A stretch of 64,000 bases of DNA, from assembly GCA_049724395.1 (NCBI GenBank), contig JAUGWO010000007.1, positions 1-64,000 on the forward strand, written 5' to 3'. Of the stretch, positions 43,857 to 55,568 are shown in pieces (positions within the stretch are counted from its first letter, which is position 1; each line of letters opens with the position of its first letter). Source of the stretch: Spongospora subterranea f. sp. subterranea. Its lineage: Eukaryota > Endomyxa: Phytomyxea > Phytomyxea > Plasmodiophorida. The position numbers and the translations under genes were made by a program. The notes below the pieces were generated by a model, which made no database searches, was not told the DNA's origin, and saw nothing but the letters and a program-made list of their open reading frames with translations.

Positions 43857-45632
43857 TTAACTTGCTTCAGCGACATACGCGTCGTTATGCACACCAACGA
43901 CGCATCGGCCAGAAGGATCTGCCATTGACCGGAACGACGCGTCCCACGACATAGCCCGAGGCGTACTGCACGCTATGGTTGGAGCCCATGGAACAGAATC
44001 CCGAGCGGATTGCTGAGGAAAGTGTTGTTCGAAAATCTCACGGTAGAGATATGCCTCTTTCGTCAATGGCGGTTTTTCAGGAAATCGATGTTTAGCTGCG
44101 TCCATCATAGCATCAGATATACGGTCGTCGGCGTATTTTTTTAGAGAATCAATCCAGTTGTAACCAACACCGTCAGAGAACTGTTCTTTTTGGCGCCATA
44201 AAACCGAGTCCGGAAGGTACTTGTCTTCATCCAGGGAGAATGCGCGACGTAAAATCCACTTCTCCATGCGAGGCTCGCCGGTTACTTCATCCTGAGCCAT
44301 TTTGAAACGCGGATCGATTGACATAGCGACGTCTAGGAACTTTGTGTCCAGGAATGGGACACGCGCTTCGACTCCAAAAGCAGCCATGCTTTTGTTTGCG
44401 CGCAAACAGTCGTACTTGTAGAGCTCGCCGACCTTATCGATTACTTCTGCCTGAAACTCTATAGGATTGGGAGCCTTATGGAAGTACAGATAACCCCCGA
44501 ATACTTCATCAGCTCCTTCACCGCTTAATATCATCTTCACTCCGGTTGATTTGATACGCCTGGACATAAGAAACATGGGCGTTGACGCTCGAACAGTCGT
44601 TAGATCGAATGTTTCTAAATGATAGATAACAGCGGACAGGGCATCAAGCCCCTCCTGAACACTGAAAATAAATTCATGATGCTTCGTTCCCAGAAATTCA
44701 GCAACTGATCTGGCGGCAGCCAAGTCTTGACTTCCAGCTAAACCTATAGAAAACGACTGCACAGGTTCAAGTTCTGGTCGGCTCCGCAAAATCCGGCATG
44801 TGATTGATGTAATCAAAGAAGAATCCAAGCCTCCTGAAAGAAGAACTCCAAAAGGAACGTCTGCCATCAGATGGCTGCGAACTGAGTCGGTCAGTGCATT
44901 GCGTATTAGCTTGGCTATATCCCCACGACCTGGAGGAAGTTGGAAAGTCGACTTTGAAGCCGCCACCTTCCGCCACATCGGAGTGTAAAATGGTTGTAAA
45001 CGTTGCTCGATGGGCAATGATGAATCGTATACGTGACCGGGTAAAAACTGCTCAAATCTGCTGCAGTGGTCGCAGAGTGCTTTAAGTTCGCTGGCGAACC
45101 ACACTGAACCGTCGTCAGCCCAGCCGATGTACAGCGGAACGATGCCGATCGGATCACGCGCGGCAACATATCGGCCGCTCTTCCGATCGTATAAAACAAA
45201 AGCATACATTCCTTGAAGCTGATTGAACACCATTGTATGCCCCTTGGATTCTGTTTATATGTCGATAAGTTACATCAGTGAAATTGAAACCAGTGAAGGA
45301 ATACTTTCAAATAATTGCAAAATAACTTCACAATCAGAGTTTGATCGAAATTTAGTATCCTGCATCGAAGATCGTATATCTTCGTGGTTGTAGATCTCTC
45401 CGTTCACAGTCAGAACCAAATTATCATCTCCGGAAAATATTGGCTGGGCACCAGAAGCGACATCGACGATACTCAGCCGTTCATGAACCAGTATGGCATC
45501 GACCGACGAGAAGATGCCCGATGCATCGGGTCCCCGGTGCCGAAGGCGCCTGGACATTTCGAGGGCGGTCTGGCGGAAGGAATCCGCATCCCGGCCAGGG
45601 CCTAGACCCAGGATCGCCAGTATTCCACACAT
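43857..45632 (-). CDS. Asparagine synthetase, glutamine-hydrolysing (class B)
   Basis: Two exons, 45632-45305 and 45250-43857, give 573 residues. The start at 45632 is fixed by the family's need for Cys at position 2 (MCGILAILGLGPG) as the glutaminase nucleophile. Seen in order: RHRGPDASG, NGEIYNHEDI, the intron, MYAFVLYDRKSGRYVAARDP, the pyrophosphatase P-loop GVLLSGGLDSSLI, SGEGADEVFGGYLYFHKAPN, EARVPFLDTKF and WRQKEQFSDGVGY. The enzyme makes asparagine from aspartate, glutamine and ATP. The protein looks complete; the C-terminus (CVVGVHNDAYVAEAS) is slightly longer than in many fungal relatives. Confidence 0.96.
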
Positions 45633-46291
45633 CTGCCGAAAGCGGACAATAGACAGCGCCCTAATGTAATAAGTGAGCACGGTTGTTATTCGGACTCGGA
45701 AACATGACCATTTAAGGACAGGTAACGAGAGGGTACGTCATTGGCTCACGCGTTCATCGCGCTGTTCTGCGATCGGTTCCTAATGGGGGTACCAAAATCC
45801 AGCTCCTGGGGACGTGACCGTTCATGATCCGGCCAGTGCAATCACCGAGAAAGTTACCTAGTCACTCCAATGGGGATCAGGATCATCCCGAGGAGTGTCT
45901 CAGTATTTTGTGTGACCCACGCCAAATCCCGCCTGTAAATCGAACGCCAACACGGCAATTTAGTGGCGACAACAGTACACAACGGAATACGACGCCTACA
46001 CTGTTATTGACACCAAGGTTATGTACACAATTTGACTCGTTTGGATGACCAGGGACGGATTTTAATGGGATTTTCAAAATGAAGGTCGTCTATATTGGAG
46101 TGTTAAGATCAATATTTGATTAAACCCTGCCGCCGCATCACTGTGGATTAGGCCCGGTTGGATTTGGACAAGAACTATGTCACCCAAAAAAATACCTTCC
46201 GAAACCTCGCTTGTGTCAATATCTATCTTTAATTTTCTCACCTGTATGTTGATTATCAATAAACGGATGCTGTATATTCACGCTAGGATCT
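45633..46291. other. Intergenic region
   Basis: 660 bp between two minus-strand genes. No coding potential that I can support. It should carry the asparagine synthetase promoter on its left and the 3' UTR of the FANCB-like gene on its right. Confidence 0.6.
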
Positions 46292-48638
46292 CTAATTTAT
46301 TATTTCGGCTGTAAAAGCCATCAGTTTCGCGGCCGCTAAATCCGTTATTTTTTGGTATTCTGCCACATCTGGAAGTGCTTGCCTGTACCGGTTCCATGAA
46401 TCAAGAAACGCGCTGTCATTCGCCTCACTGCCGCCTTCCTGCATTAGAACAGATAATTCCCCGTCAATCAGGCCCCAAACATGTTCCATTTCTTGTTGAA
46501 GTGCTTCAGCGACACGGGCAGCGATTCGATAGAAACATGGGCTGGACCAATCGATCGACAAGCTGATGTCGCCCAATTGCCGATAAATGCAATCCACTAT
46601 CTCTGATACTCGAGAACACGAGACCGAACCGATCGCTAACTGAGCATCATTAGCATTCAGAGAACCAAGTTCAACCTCAGCATTGCGAGAACGGAACTTT
46701 CGGTATTTAGAACCGAATAAGGTCGTGCGAGAATGCTGGGCGGCGAAGGTTTGACTAACATTATAGAAACCATCCATGTTCTGAAATACGTTTGACAGGT
46801 TACGTAGATCGATCTTATCGGAATGAAGACTGAGACCGGTCTGATATGGATGTTCCTGACGATAACTATCTGGAGGGCGACATAGTGGCGCCTCTATGTC
46901 GACATCTCTCTTTGAGAATCGCCTTTTGATGGTTATCGGTCGGACGTCCATGTAATGAGGAGCATGGCTAGATTGGAGGGTGGAGGAGAGTGAGAACTGA
47001 TAGGGATGTGTTCGCCAAGACAAAACCAGTAATGAAGAGACGCTCTCAACGAATTGCGAAAACTCGCTGAGCTGAACGAAAAGAGCGATGGAAGTCCCCG
47101 TTTTCGGCAGGATTGAAGAACATTGAGGCGCCGACGTCGAGAGCATCATATTATTGGACCGCAGTAGCAAGCCAACCGAGAAGATGGAATGGATTTCAGA
47201 CCCGTTATAAACATCAACCTCTATTCTAAAGCGATCGCTCTCGTAATTTTCTCGAACAGCGGAAATGATGGGCTGACTTGAGATACCAGCAGCACTTTGT
47301 ACTTGTTCCTCGATGATCATGTTCGTGGCACCCACCGGGGGTTTGAACATGGAAACTATATTGGGAACGGATTTGCCCAAGAGTTCAAGGGGAAATCGCA
47401 CGTCGTGACCATCCAGAATCCCTTTTGCATGATTCAATAGCGCCCGCTTGTAGTCCACCAAACCTTCATCACGCTCCAATGAAGCACATCCCTTATGAAT
47501 TCGTGCTAATAAATAGCCAGATAAAGAGGCCAAATGACATGACGATTCAACGGATTTCCCGTTCATGTTGAGCAAACTTTGAGACGACGTCCAAAGTTGC
47601 CGATCATTTAGCGGTAAACACCATTCAATATCATGAACAGTGAAAACAGTTTCAAACGATGATAGTGATATTACATCGATCGATGTCCAATTTGCGAATG
47701 ATACAACAACATGATCAGCAACGGGTTGCACGTTGATAGGAGAGTGTGATAATGGTTTATTTGCACTAAAATGAGGAGGGCAGAATCAGCGATGGGCATT
47801 TTTCAATCGTGTTTTGCTTACAGGATGACAGCACGGCGCGATAAATACATTGCAGGTGGGTCTGAACAGCCAATAACAAAGGAGTCGGGTTTCTGGCAAT
47901 ACGCTAAACAGGATGCAGAGTAGGCAAGGCTGGCAGGACAATTGACTGAAGGCCCTGGGACAAGGGATAGTTCCTCTCCAGAAGTGTGTCGATGTTGAAC
48001 TGAAATGAACAAGGAATTTGTTGACGCTTCAATTTTGAAGGATCCTGAAAGTAGCCAGATTAAATGACAATTTGTGAGAATTTGTCGTGTGAATACCCTT
48101 GATGTAATCCAAAGATATTGCAAGAGCGGTGAGCGGACACGACAGTTGACATGTTCCATGACTCCAACTTGCAGAATCGTGCCGGGTAAAAACATCCAGC
48201 ACGTCTTGACGAGTAAAGAGTACTGTGGGGCCATCTCCCAATACACATTGCTGAACTGGACCGGTAGACGACAAGGTAAAGCGATTTAGGTCCTCAAAAC
48301 GAAATCCGTCAACGATCAAACTAGCCGTTAACAGCACAGTTTGGCGATTTTCGTCAGCACATAACAGGACAACGACAATCTTAGGTCTGAATTTTGCCCA
48401 GGTAAACACCAAAACAACGAGGTGAACCTGTGCTTGCTTACAATCCGTCGAAAGTGTCGAGGCATTGGCGACATTGCAGAATATCGATCAGAACGAGGTC
48501 AGAGTCAGGAATTAACAGACAATGGCTGACAGGATGGTTGGGCTGCAAAGGATCGATCAATGAACACGTGATTTGCGAGTCGCCCGATGTTGATAGTTCC
48601 ATGATTGCCGTTCCTTGATAGCTACATCGTGTGGGCAT
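46292..48638 (-). CDS. FANCB-like protein (Fanconi anaemia core complex subunit B)
   Basis: The gene runs from an ATG at 48638 (MPTRCSYQGTAIMEL) through about four exons to a stop at 46292. The first intron is roughly 48411-48364 (TFDGL to PKIVVVLLCADENR). Segments that line up by eye with human FANCB are VLGDGPTVLFTRQDVLDVF...LTALAIS (human pattern VLNGPLILWRHVKAFFF...LGL), VQPVADHVVVSFANWTSID (VQLMDS...FFVVSF) and LSGYLLARIHKGCASLERDE (FRELRQHLLLKEKI). A beta-sandwich-like segment follows (RFRIEVDVYNGSEIHSIFSV). FANCB organises the catalytic FANCL ubiquitin ligase for FANCD2. I worked from memory of the human sequence, so the assignment needs a profile or structure comparison. The last exon alone (47731-46292) is uninterrupted over 479 residues. 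Confidence 0.5.
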
Positions 48639-49357
48639 TATTAAAACTGCGAGATATGGTGGATTGATCGGGATGCGATTAGCATCTCCCCCTCATTGTG
48701 CAGGACGCATCAAGGTTGTTCAGTACCTACCCGGGCGCCTTCCTTGGAAAGAAATCTTAGACCACGCGAATCTACTAGAGTTTTGGGCCCAGAACGATCA
48801 CGTGCAGTAATGTGGAAGAAATGTTGATTGAGCAGTAAAAACAAGGAGAATGAGGATGGAAAACTGAGCGTGGTCGTAGACACGTATCTAGAAAAACCTC
48901 AAATATAAATACGGACGTCAATCTAACACAATTAGATTTATATTTATTTACACACTATCTAGAGACTCAGATTAGGATTTTGAACAACATTGATTGGTTG
49001 TACGAATGGCAACAAAGTGGTGTACTTAGATGGTGGTGATCGCCATGTCGCAAAATGTTCATCCCTGATCAAATAATAATTGGCCAACTGTGTTCCCCGC
49101 CCGTTTGGTTGTTGGTTGGTTGCCTGGCGGGTGAGTCGGGCCGGCCCGATGACTCTACCGTCATTCTACCGTTCACGGATGATATGGGGCGGTCTCACTC
49201 TCAGATCAGACAATAATCGGTCGTCAGCAAAGGTGCTACAGCGCGTATCATCGGCACATTGTATTGCAGGTTGCGGCAGGCTATCCGATACCTTAGCGTT
49301 GATTGACCAGCGCTAGCGTGCGGTTAATATCCCAGCCAAGGCAATCCGCACTGGATC
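48639..49357. other. Divergent intergenic region
   Basis: About 720 bp between the FANCB-like gene (-) and MMTAG2 (+). No gene or repeat recognised. It should contain both promoters. Confidence 0.6.
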
Positions 49358-50311
49358 ATGTATTCTGGCCCGTGTCGCGGAGGAGTTAGAGGCGGTGCTG
49401 ATAGTAATTACCTGGATAGCTTGCGAGTTTAGCCTTTATCTGAGCTGTGATTGATAGGATTCAAATGGGAAGATGTTAAGTCTGACAAGTACAGGGAAAA
49501 CTATCTTGGACACAGTGTGAAAGCTCCTTTAGGCCGCTGGCAAAAAGGTAAGTTCAACTAATTTCAGCTTCAACAGCTCGTTCGTGTCTGAATTGGCAAC
49601 TAGGGCGAGATCTGACGTGGTACGCAAAAGATAAGAAAACTGGAAGCTACATTGGTGATGAAGAGCGCATGATGTTAGATATGGTCAAGCAACACGAGCA
49701 AGAAATGCTTCTAGAACAAATGTAATTCGAATTTTTTTCAGTTATTGGGATAGCCTAATTATTTTTGCAGAGGAGCTCGACCGAAAAAGCCTAGGCAATC
49801 AGCAGAGCAAGTTGAAAGCACCAAACTGAAAGAGATTTTAGCAAGGGGCCAGATCGACCGTGACGAGAAATTCGATGTCGAAAGAGTGCCTGGCCTTGGT
49901 TGTGGCCCATCGCTACATCACAGTGTTATGGGTCCTGTAGAACAAGTGATCGCGACCGATTGGGCTGATGAAGCGGTCACCAATTTACAAGCTGGAACCG
50001 AGGATAAATCGTTGTCTGATGAAACTCTGCGGAAAAGGGAAAAAGAGCAAAGAAAAGAGGAAAGAAGAGAAAAAAGGGAGAAGAAAGCATCTCGGCGAGC
50101 AATGCGGCAACGCCATGATTCTCCAGAACCATCAAAACAAACGCGCAGGGCATCACCTGACGCCACCGAACATAGTCACCGTACTTACAAAAACTCTGAT
50201 CGCGACAGGAATAGGTCGAGCAAACCTGCCTCAGAAAGGTCCCGCTATCGTGACGACTATGACAGAGACAGCTACAAAAAACGTGGTCGTTATGATTCGC
50301 CAAACCGATGA
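49358..50311 (+). CDS. MMTAG2 (C1orf35) family protein
   Basis: Four exons, 49358-49403, 49458-49547, 49604-49721 and 49771-50311, give 264 residues. The N-terminus [20 protein letters not shown] continues [15 protein letters not shown], then [17 protein letters not shown]. This is the conserved 'multiple myeloma tumour-associated protein 2' domain (PF10159 as I recall). The C-terminal half is strongly charged ([18 protein letters not shown]) and ends in an Arg/Ser/Asp-rich tail. The tail resembles those of splicing-associated nuclear proteins; the molecular role is not known. The first exon is only 46 bp and was found from the RGG motif and a GT donor. Confidence 0.88.
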
Positions 50312-50670
50312 AGCAACCGCAATTATTCATAAATCCATATATTGTCAGTTTGCCGGTTGACACTACCAATCAATTATTCCAGATTATTCCTGTTGGGGGG
50401 GGTTGGACAGACAGGCACCTACAGTCTATGCCGCGCTATAGTCTGAATTTGTCTGCGCTGTTGGCCGAGCCGGTGTCCGTACAGATAATTCCAGCTGTAC
50501 AGGGATCATAATACTTCTCTGGAACATCCCATATCTACAATAGCTTGCCCAAGCAATACGTCTCGAGAAACCTTCTCATTGTCACATGCCGGATGGCAAA
50601 GGTTGAGGAAAACACCGGCTTTCATCATGAGAGTTATTAAAATATTAATGGGTCAGGTAAAAAGCATGTG
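50312..50670. other. Spacer with a G8 run
   Basis: About 360 bp. It contains a run of eight G at about 50396-50403. An upstream exon of the next gene could lie here, but I could not join one in frame. Confidence 0.5.
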
Positions 50671-51743
50671 ATGGGAGCCTCGGTTCAGGAATATCCAGAG
50701 GATGCGCTTCCTTCAACAAAACACTCATACTCGAGAACTGATGGTAGGCGATTTCAAGTTCGTGGAGCTGGTTACGAGAAGTATGCCCAACGTCCGCTGT
50801 GTATTGTTGCTTGATATTAACGATCGGCGTTGAGTAGGACTGGGGTTAAAGTTCAGTCAGACAGCGTTATGGCAGAGATTATTGCTGTGGATTTATTCAA
50901 AACTGACCATAAACTGTGTCATATCATGAAGTATATCGAAATTCCTGAAGAGTACCGAATTCCCCATCCTTTAAGTGACAGCAAAAACTTTATTCCCCAG
51001 GTATGATTGTTCAAAATTTCAGAGCCTTCTTTTTATTCTCATGCGCAGCTTTTTGTGATAAATTTCATGATTCCTGCTTACTCGCCTAGCAATCCAATAT
51101 GGGGTACGTCAAAGACAGACGGAAAGAGTTATAGCGCTGTTCTATACATTAGATTGAAGCCTGAAACTATTGACCTGATGAAAGACGACTCCAGCAATGC
51201 AGCAAAGCTTCTCAACGTATGTGTGTATCCATAACGAAACAAGTTCACGAATTCATCATTCCTATAGAGGTTCTTTCAGATGGATTGCACCTCGGAAGAA
51301 GACTTTGCCTTGCGCGGCCGGCTCAAGGGTATTCCAATCTTGCTCAACCCGCAATGCATTGGTTTAGGAGTTGCTCTGAGGCAATTGATCAAGAAATTCG
51401 ACGCAAAACCTTTTCTAACAGGTCCCAAATACCATAGCTTTATCAAAACCGACCATTATCTTGAATGTGATATCGACATTCATCAGTGGATATACATAGC
51501 CAGGAAAACGCTGCACAGGTTTGCCTTCTGAAAAACTAGTTTGACGGCACTGTCATCGCTTAACCGTTATTTTTCAGTTTGATCGGAGAAATTCATAAAA
51601 TGGACCTTGATTTTGGCGTTGTGGTAGAAGCTGCAGATGAAGAAGCCCCAGAAAGGATGTTAGCGAGCATCAGAGTGAGTCAAATTGATCCCGAACAGGC
51701 TGTACATATATCAGTGGGTGGCCATCAATACTGTAATAAATAA
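50671..51743 (+). CDS. EDR2 C-terminal (DUF1336) domain protein
   Basis: Start chosen at the ATG at 50671 (MGASVQEYPEDALPSTKHSY); an earlier exon is possible. It contains RRFQVRGAGYEKYAQ, AEIIAVDLFKTDHKLCHI, IPEEYRIPHPLSDSKNFIPQ, then LFVINFMIPAYSPSNPIWG, GRLKGIPILLNPQCIGLG, AKPFLTGPKYHSFIKTDHYL with ECDIDIHQWIYIA, GEIHKMDLDFGVVVEAADEE and ERMLASIRVSQIDPEQ. This is the complete ENHANCED DISEASE RESISTANCE 2 C-terminal block, in the expected order. In plants the block follows PH and START domains and helps signal at membranes; here no START or PH domain is evident. Exons are split by introns of about 50-60 bp. The first donor (GTCCGC) is unusual, so that border is less sure. Confidence 0.8.
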
Positions 51744-52150
51744 ATTCATAAATCAAGGCAGGTGCTGTAGCATGTATATTGTTTAAGCAGCCATCTTTGT
51801 TTCGCGAACGTGCCTCCACACTTGCATCCCGACAACGTTGGCGTCCGTTCCCTTTACGGTCGGATTATCGGCTATGTACCGTTTCTTGATCTCATACGGA
51901 ACCGTAGCGCCACAGGGTAGTGAGATATTCTCTGATTGCACTTGACAGGTTCTCCTCTTATGTTCCCCTATCTTCACCCGCGCCTCTCATTGCGATGTGA
52001 AGCAGTTGTATCATTACAGTAGGTAACCCGATCCCAGTTGCAGGTGTAACAGGTCTTCCACTTGTGCTGGTCTGAAACCTTCCCCAGCTGGTGTAATAGG
52101 GTATCATTAGCTGCCGGAACTCACGAGTTATTGACCAGACCGTTATTTAT
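51744..52150. other. Spacer with a minus-strand unknown fragment
   Basis: A minus-strand reading at 51977-51783 (RRTCQVQSENISLPCGATVP) is Cys-containing and might be a terminal exon, but no splice sites connect it to anything visible. I do not call a gene. Confidence 0.5.
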
Positions 52151-52689
52151 TTGATGACAAACACCTGGGCTACATGTCTAAATGACCCGTTCTGTGTTGG
52201 CGATAATGGGGTCGCTCCTATTGTCATTCATCTTATCTTCCTTTTCATTACAGTATTCCTAGCATACATCCTCAGGTCGGATAGAATGTTTGTTTTCTTG
52301 CTCATTCTATGGGATGTGAATTTATTTATATTTGCTTTCACCGACTCTATTACTCTTTGGTATGTTCTTGTCTGCTTCGATATCTGGGCCATGAATAGGT
52401 ATTTGAACACTAAGAAGGTGCGTTGAGTTGTTTACATTGTATGTATGCGAATAATTTGAAACGAACTCAAAAGGCACGAAACGCAAGCTCGGCCGGCAAG
52501 GAGGACGAAGATGAACAACATAATATGATGCCAGGCGTCACACACAACGGGCAAAAGATTGATAATGATGAGGAAGAAGACGAGGGAAATAGTGATGAAT
52601 CCAGCGGAATAAAACCCAACGATGGGATATCGGATAGAAGTCATAACACCAACCAAAGCACCAGGAGATCGATTGGCGATCCATATTAA
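52151..52689 (+). CDS. Small three-helix membrane protein with acidic tail
   Basis: Start ATG at 52151 (the preceding 52148-52150 is also part of a T-rich stretch). Exon 1 encodes about 88 residues with three hydrophobic helices (APIVIHLIFLFITVFLAYIL, FVFLLILWDVNLFIFAFT, ITLWYVLVCFDIWAM). An intron from about 52419 to 52472 joins NTKK to ARNASSAGKEDEDEQHNMMP. The tail is acidic and Ser/Asn-rich (NDEEEDEGNSDESSG) and ends SIGDPY. I do not recognise the family. The membrane part and soluble acidic tail would suggest a small scaffold or transport accessory protein, but that is inference. Confidence 0.5.
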
Positions 52690-52882
52690 CCCACTGGTAT
52701 TTATCATAAAGAATATTATTGTGTTTCAGAATCTTGATGGAAAAACGGACTGGATAATAGATGGGTCCGGTCTCATATCAACATCACCGTCATCGTCTGA
52801 ATTGTCAACCATTGCGTTTGATGATGAGAAACGCCTTGATTTCGAACTTTGAGGCTAACAGACACGGAATGAGAACCATTGA

Positions 52883-53810
52883 CTAACGACTTGTTTCGAT
52901 GCCATTGATTACAGAAAATGCAGGTTTCTTCTGCCTTAAAGATTGCTGGATTTCCTCAAGATTCTTGGAAAATGCAATCTGACTATCTTTGGAAATCATG
53001 ACTTCTTCATCAACTTCGGCAGCCAATGAGGTTAACTGGCCAAGAAGCGACGTATACGAAGACAGCCTAAAATTTTTGAATAATACAAACGCAAACTAGC
53101 GACATTCTCATCAAATTACCACGATTGTAATGTCGCTATCATGACGCCTTTCTCGTCAGTACTGACGTCGCGAGCCTCAACCTTAAAGACGTTCACGGTT
53201 AGGCTGGCTTGATCAATTTTAGCCTCCATGAGGCTATGGTAAACGCAATCGATAATCAGGCTTTCTAATTCTTCGCTAGATGGAATATCCAAATCGGCCA
53301 TCAATTCCTGGTACATGATGTTCCTCTTAGTGCTCGCAATAGAGAGAATAGTCAACTACAAAACAAATCATGTTTGAGTTATTCTCAGTAAATGATAGGT
53401 TCGGCGTACAATTTTGAGTTTCGTGATGTGCGGCTGAGACAGTTCTGGAAACGAGCCGGCAGGTGATTCTTAAATTGATAACTTTGTCAAGCAACACTCT
53501 CACAAAGGTGGAGGTACCAACCTTGGAGATTTTGATAAGTTCCATATGCAAAGAGCATCAACAGATTATGATAAAGCACCAGCGATGGATCATCTTTCAT
53601 CTAAACCAGTATGAGAGCGACAGCGATAGAATACCGAATGGATGTCAAAACCTGGATAATTTTCGGTAATTGCAGTAATTTCTCGAACGATATCACGCCA
53701 GGAACGGCAAGTGTTTCCATGATCAAATGTGAGAGCGATAGGCCCCTGCAATCATCACTACCTGCGACAACGCAGGCGCGCTCGATAATATTGTCAGCCC
53801 TGGTCGCCAT
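52883..53810 (-). CDS. COP9 signalosome subunit 7 (CSN7)
   Basis: Five exons on the minus strand, 53810-53652, 53600-53522, 53468-53410, 53355-53120 and 53066-52883, give 238 residues. Seen in order: LSLSHLIMETLAVPGVISFE, LLMLFAYGTYQNLQ, ELSQPHITKLKILTILSIAS, the PCI core YQELMADLDIPSSEELESLI, IDQASLTVNVFKVEARDVS and LQSWLSSYTSLLGQLTSLAA. The PCI domain and the RDVxxxxxxxMxxxLxxW pattern match CSN7. The complex removes Nedd8 from cullin ligases. The exon phases fit exactly, which supports the model. eIF3 subunit M and CSN7 are related, but FAYGTY near the start and the RDV block favour CSN7. Confidence 0.87.
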
Positions 53811-54060
53811 TCAACACGGTTCCACTCAGACAGGGCTACGCGGCTGGTGACAATATCGGCAGTCCGGTCGCCCGATCAGAAAATGCCAAATTGACTGCTG
53901 TATTCGCCCTGATCAATACGCACTTAATCAGTCCATGAACATTCGCGGACGCGACAATCGCTATCGATGCTCTTGGGCTCGAAAAATGGAAAAATCACTA
54001 CGGTAGGAGGGCACAACATAAGAAACAAGAGATAAATTGTATTGAAGAATGATGAAGCGA

Positions 54061-54804
54061 TTATTTCTTCTTAGAATCAGCAGGTTTAGACTTGGCAGCC
54101 TTGGATGTTTTAGCACCGGCACCGGAGGTCGCAGCAGCAGCCTTCTTGGCTCCGGCTTCTTTCTTGGGTACTGTGGTGCTCTTGACAGTCGCTGGCTTGG
54201 CCGTTGTCGTGGCCGCTTTGGGGGCAACAGCCGGAGCAGGGGCCACTTCCTTGGACTCCTTCACCTGTTCAACCGTCTGGTTTTCACGGCGTTCGCGCTT
54301 GCTACGCGCCTTCTCACGACGAGCATCGGCCTGGGCGGTGATCGCCTTCTCACGCGCCTGCTCAGCCTTGGCGTGATGAATGGACTCCATTAAGACGCGC
54401 TTGTTCTTGAAAACATTACCCTTGACCTTGAGGTAAAGATCATGGTATAGATGGGAGTCAATCTTCTGCTGTTCACGGTACTTGCGTAATAAACGACGAA
54501 GAACACGCATACGACGCATCCACAGGACTTTGGTTGGGAATCGAGCGTTGGCAGTACCATGGCGCTTACCAGGACCAGTGTGTCGCCCTTTGCGTTTGGC
54601 TTCAAGGCGACGGTTGACGCGAGCACGAGAGTGGATGGCAGTTGGCTTGCGGATGATAAACCCATCGCGGTACAGTTTACGGATGTTCTGACGGCTGTTC
54701 GCCATGGAGATCTCGACGACCTCGTTGGGGTCGAGCCATACCTTGCGAAGACCACATCCAAGAACGGAGGCGGCTAGCCGCTTCTGTAGCTTCAGGGACA
54801 CCAT
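54061..54804 (-). CDS. 60S ribosomal protein eL19 with extended Ala/Lys tail
   Basis: Single exon, 247 residues from ATG at 54804 ([20 protein letters not shown]); in-frame residues before it are not part of the family. The core includes [80 protein letters not shown] and HYxD-like [18 protein letters not shown]. eL19 is about 190-200 residues in most eukaryotes; here an extra 50-60 residues rich in Ala, Lys, Pro and Thr ([20 protein letters not shown]) follow the long C-terminal helix. eL19 helps form an intersubunit bridge in the ribosome. It is on the minus strand with CSN7 about 990 bp away in the same direction. Confidence 0.95.
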   Translation of the reverse strand: MVSLKLQKRLAASVLGCGLRKVWLDPNEVVEISMANSRQNIRKLYRDGFIIRKPTAIHSRARVNRRLEAKRKGRHTGPGKRHGTANARFPTKVLWMRRMRVLRRLLRKYREQQKIDSHLYHDLYLKVKGNVFKNKRVLMESIHHAKAEQAREKAITAQADARREKARSKRERRENQTVEQVKESKEVAPAPAVAPKAATTTAKPATVKSTTVPKKEAGAKKAAAATSGAGAKTSKAAKSKPADSKKK

Positions 54805-55568
54805 TATCGCCAATACGAGGACTGCCACGACCAATGTTCAAGTCCGTCACAACTCCGTACGGACCAAACTCTATATGGTTTCCGCGCTAATCATTGTCCC
54901 TTTTCCCAGCATGCTCGCTCATCTGGCCCACATTACCAAACCCGAAATAGAGTGTGTCGATAGCACTTTTAGCTGAGGTCAATGACAATGAATATGCGCT
55001 TTAGGCTCGGAGAAGTTATAAAAGGAGCAATATAACTATTGGACATTTCTGATGTCGCCATCTCATGACTAAGCAATACATCGGGTTAAATTTGTCGATT
55101 TTTAATAAACATGCTAGATCACTTTTATTGGCAATTCGTGACTTGTTTATCCGTCCTATATATATCCTGAAAATTCATTGATTATAATTATTTAGGAACT
55201 TCATCGATTGCCCAATAAAGTACTCGTCAAATCTGACTCCCAATATGCCATACCATCCACCATAACAACGTCAGGTCCATTGGTAGGATTGCACAAACAA
55301 TTCAAAGGCATGCAAGCAATGTAAATACTGAACTGACAATACTGTTGGAGTTCGACATTACATTATGTTGTAGACTCTAAAACCAGTAAATTTGCGTGTA
55401 ATGAATTTCTGTTAGTTTCTGACAGATTCCCACCCGATCATGATGTTTGTTGGTTTAGGTGCGTACGACCTGGTCTCGGGCGTGGCCATGTTGTGTCAAT
55501 ATCTGTATACTGAGTGGCTGGCGCCATAATTGCATCATGACCGCACATTATTATCATATCGGTGGCCG
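54805..55568. other. Divergent intergenic region between eL19 and NDUFAF3
   Basis: About 760 bp with no coding potential. It would contain the eL19 promoter (54.8-55.0 kb) and the NDUFAF3 promoter; I see no clear TATA element or known box that I would defend. Confidence 0.55.

Noticed and set aside
51783-51977. Cys-containing minus-strand frame of 64 residues
   Set aside because: No known motif and no visible continuation; left as unassigned.
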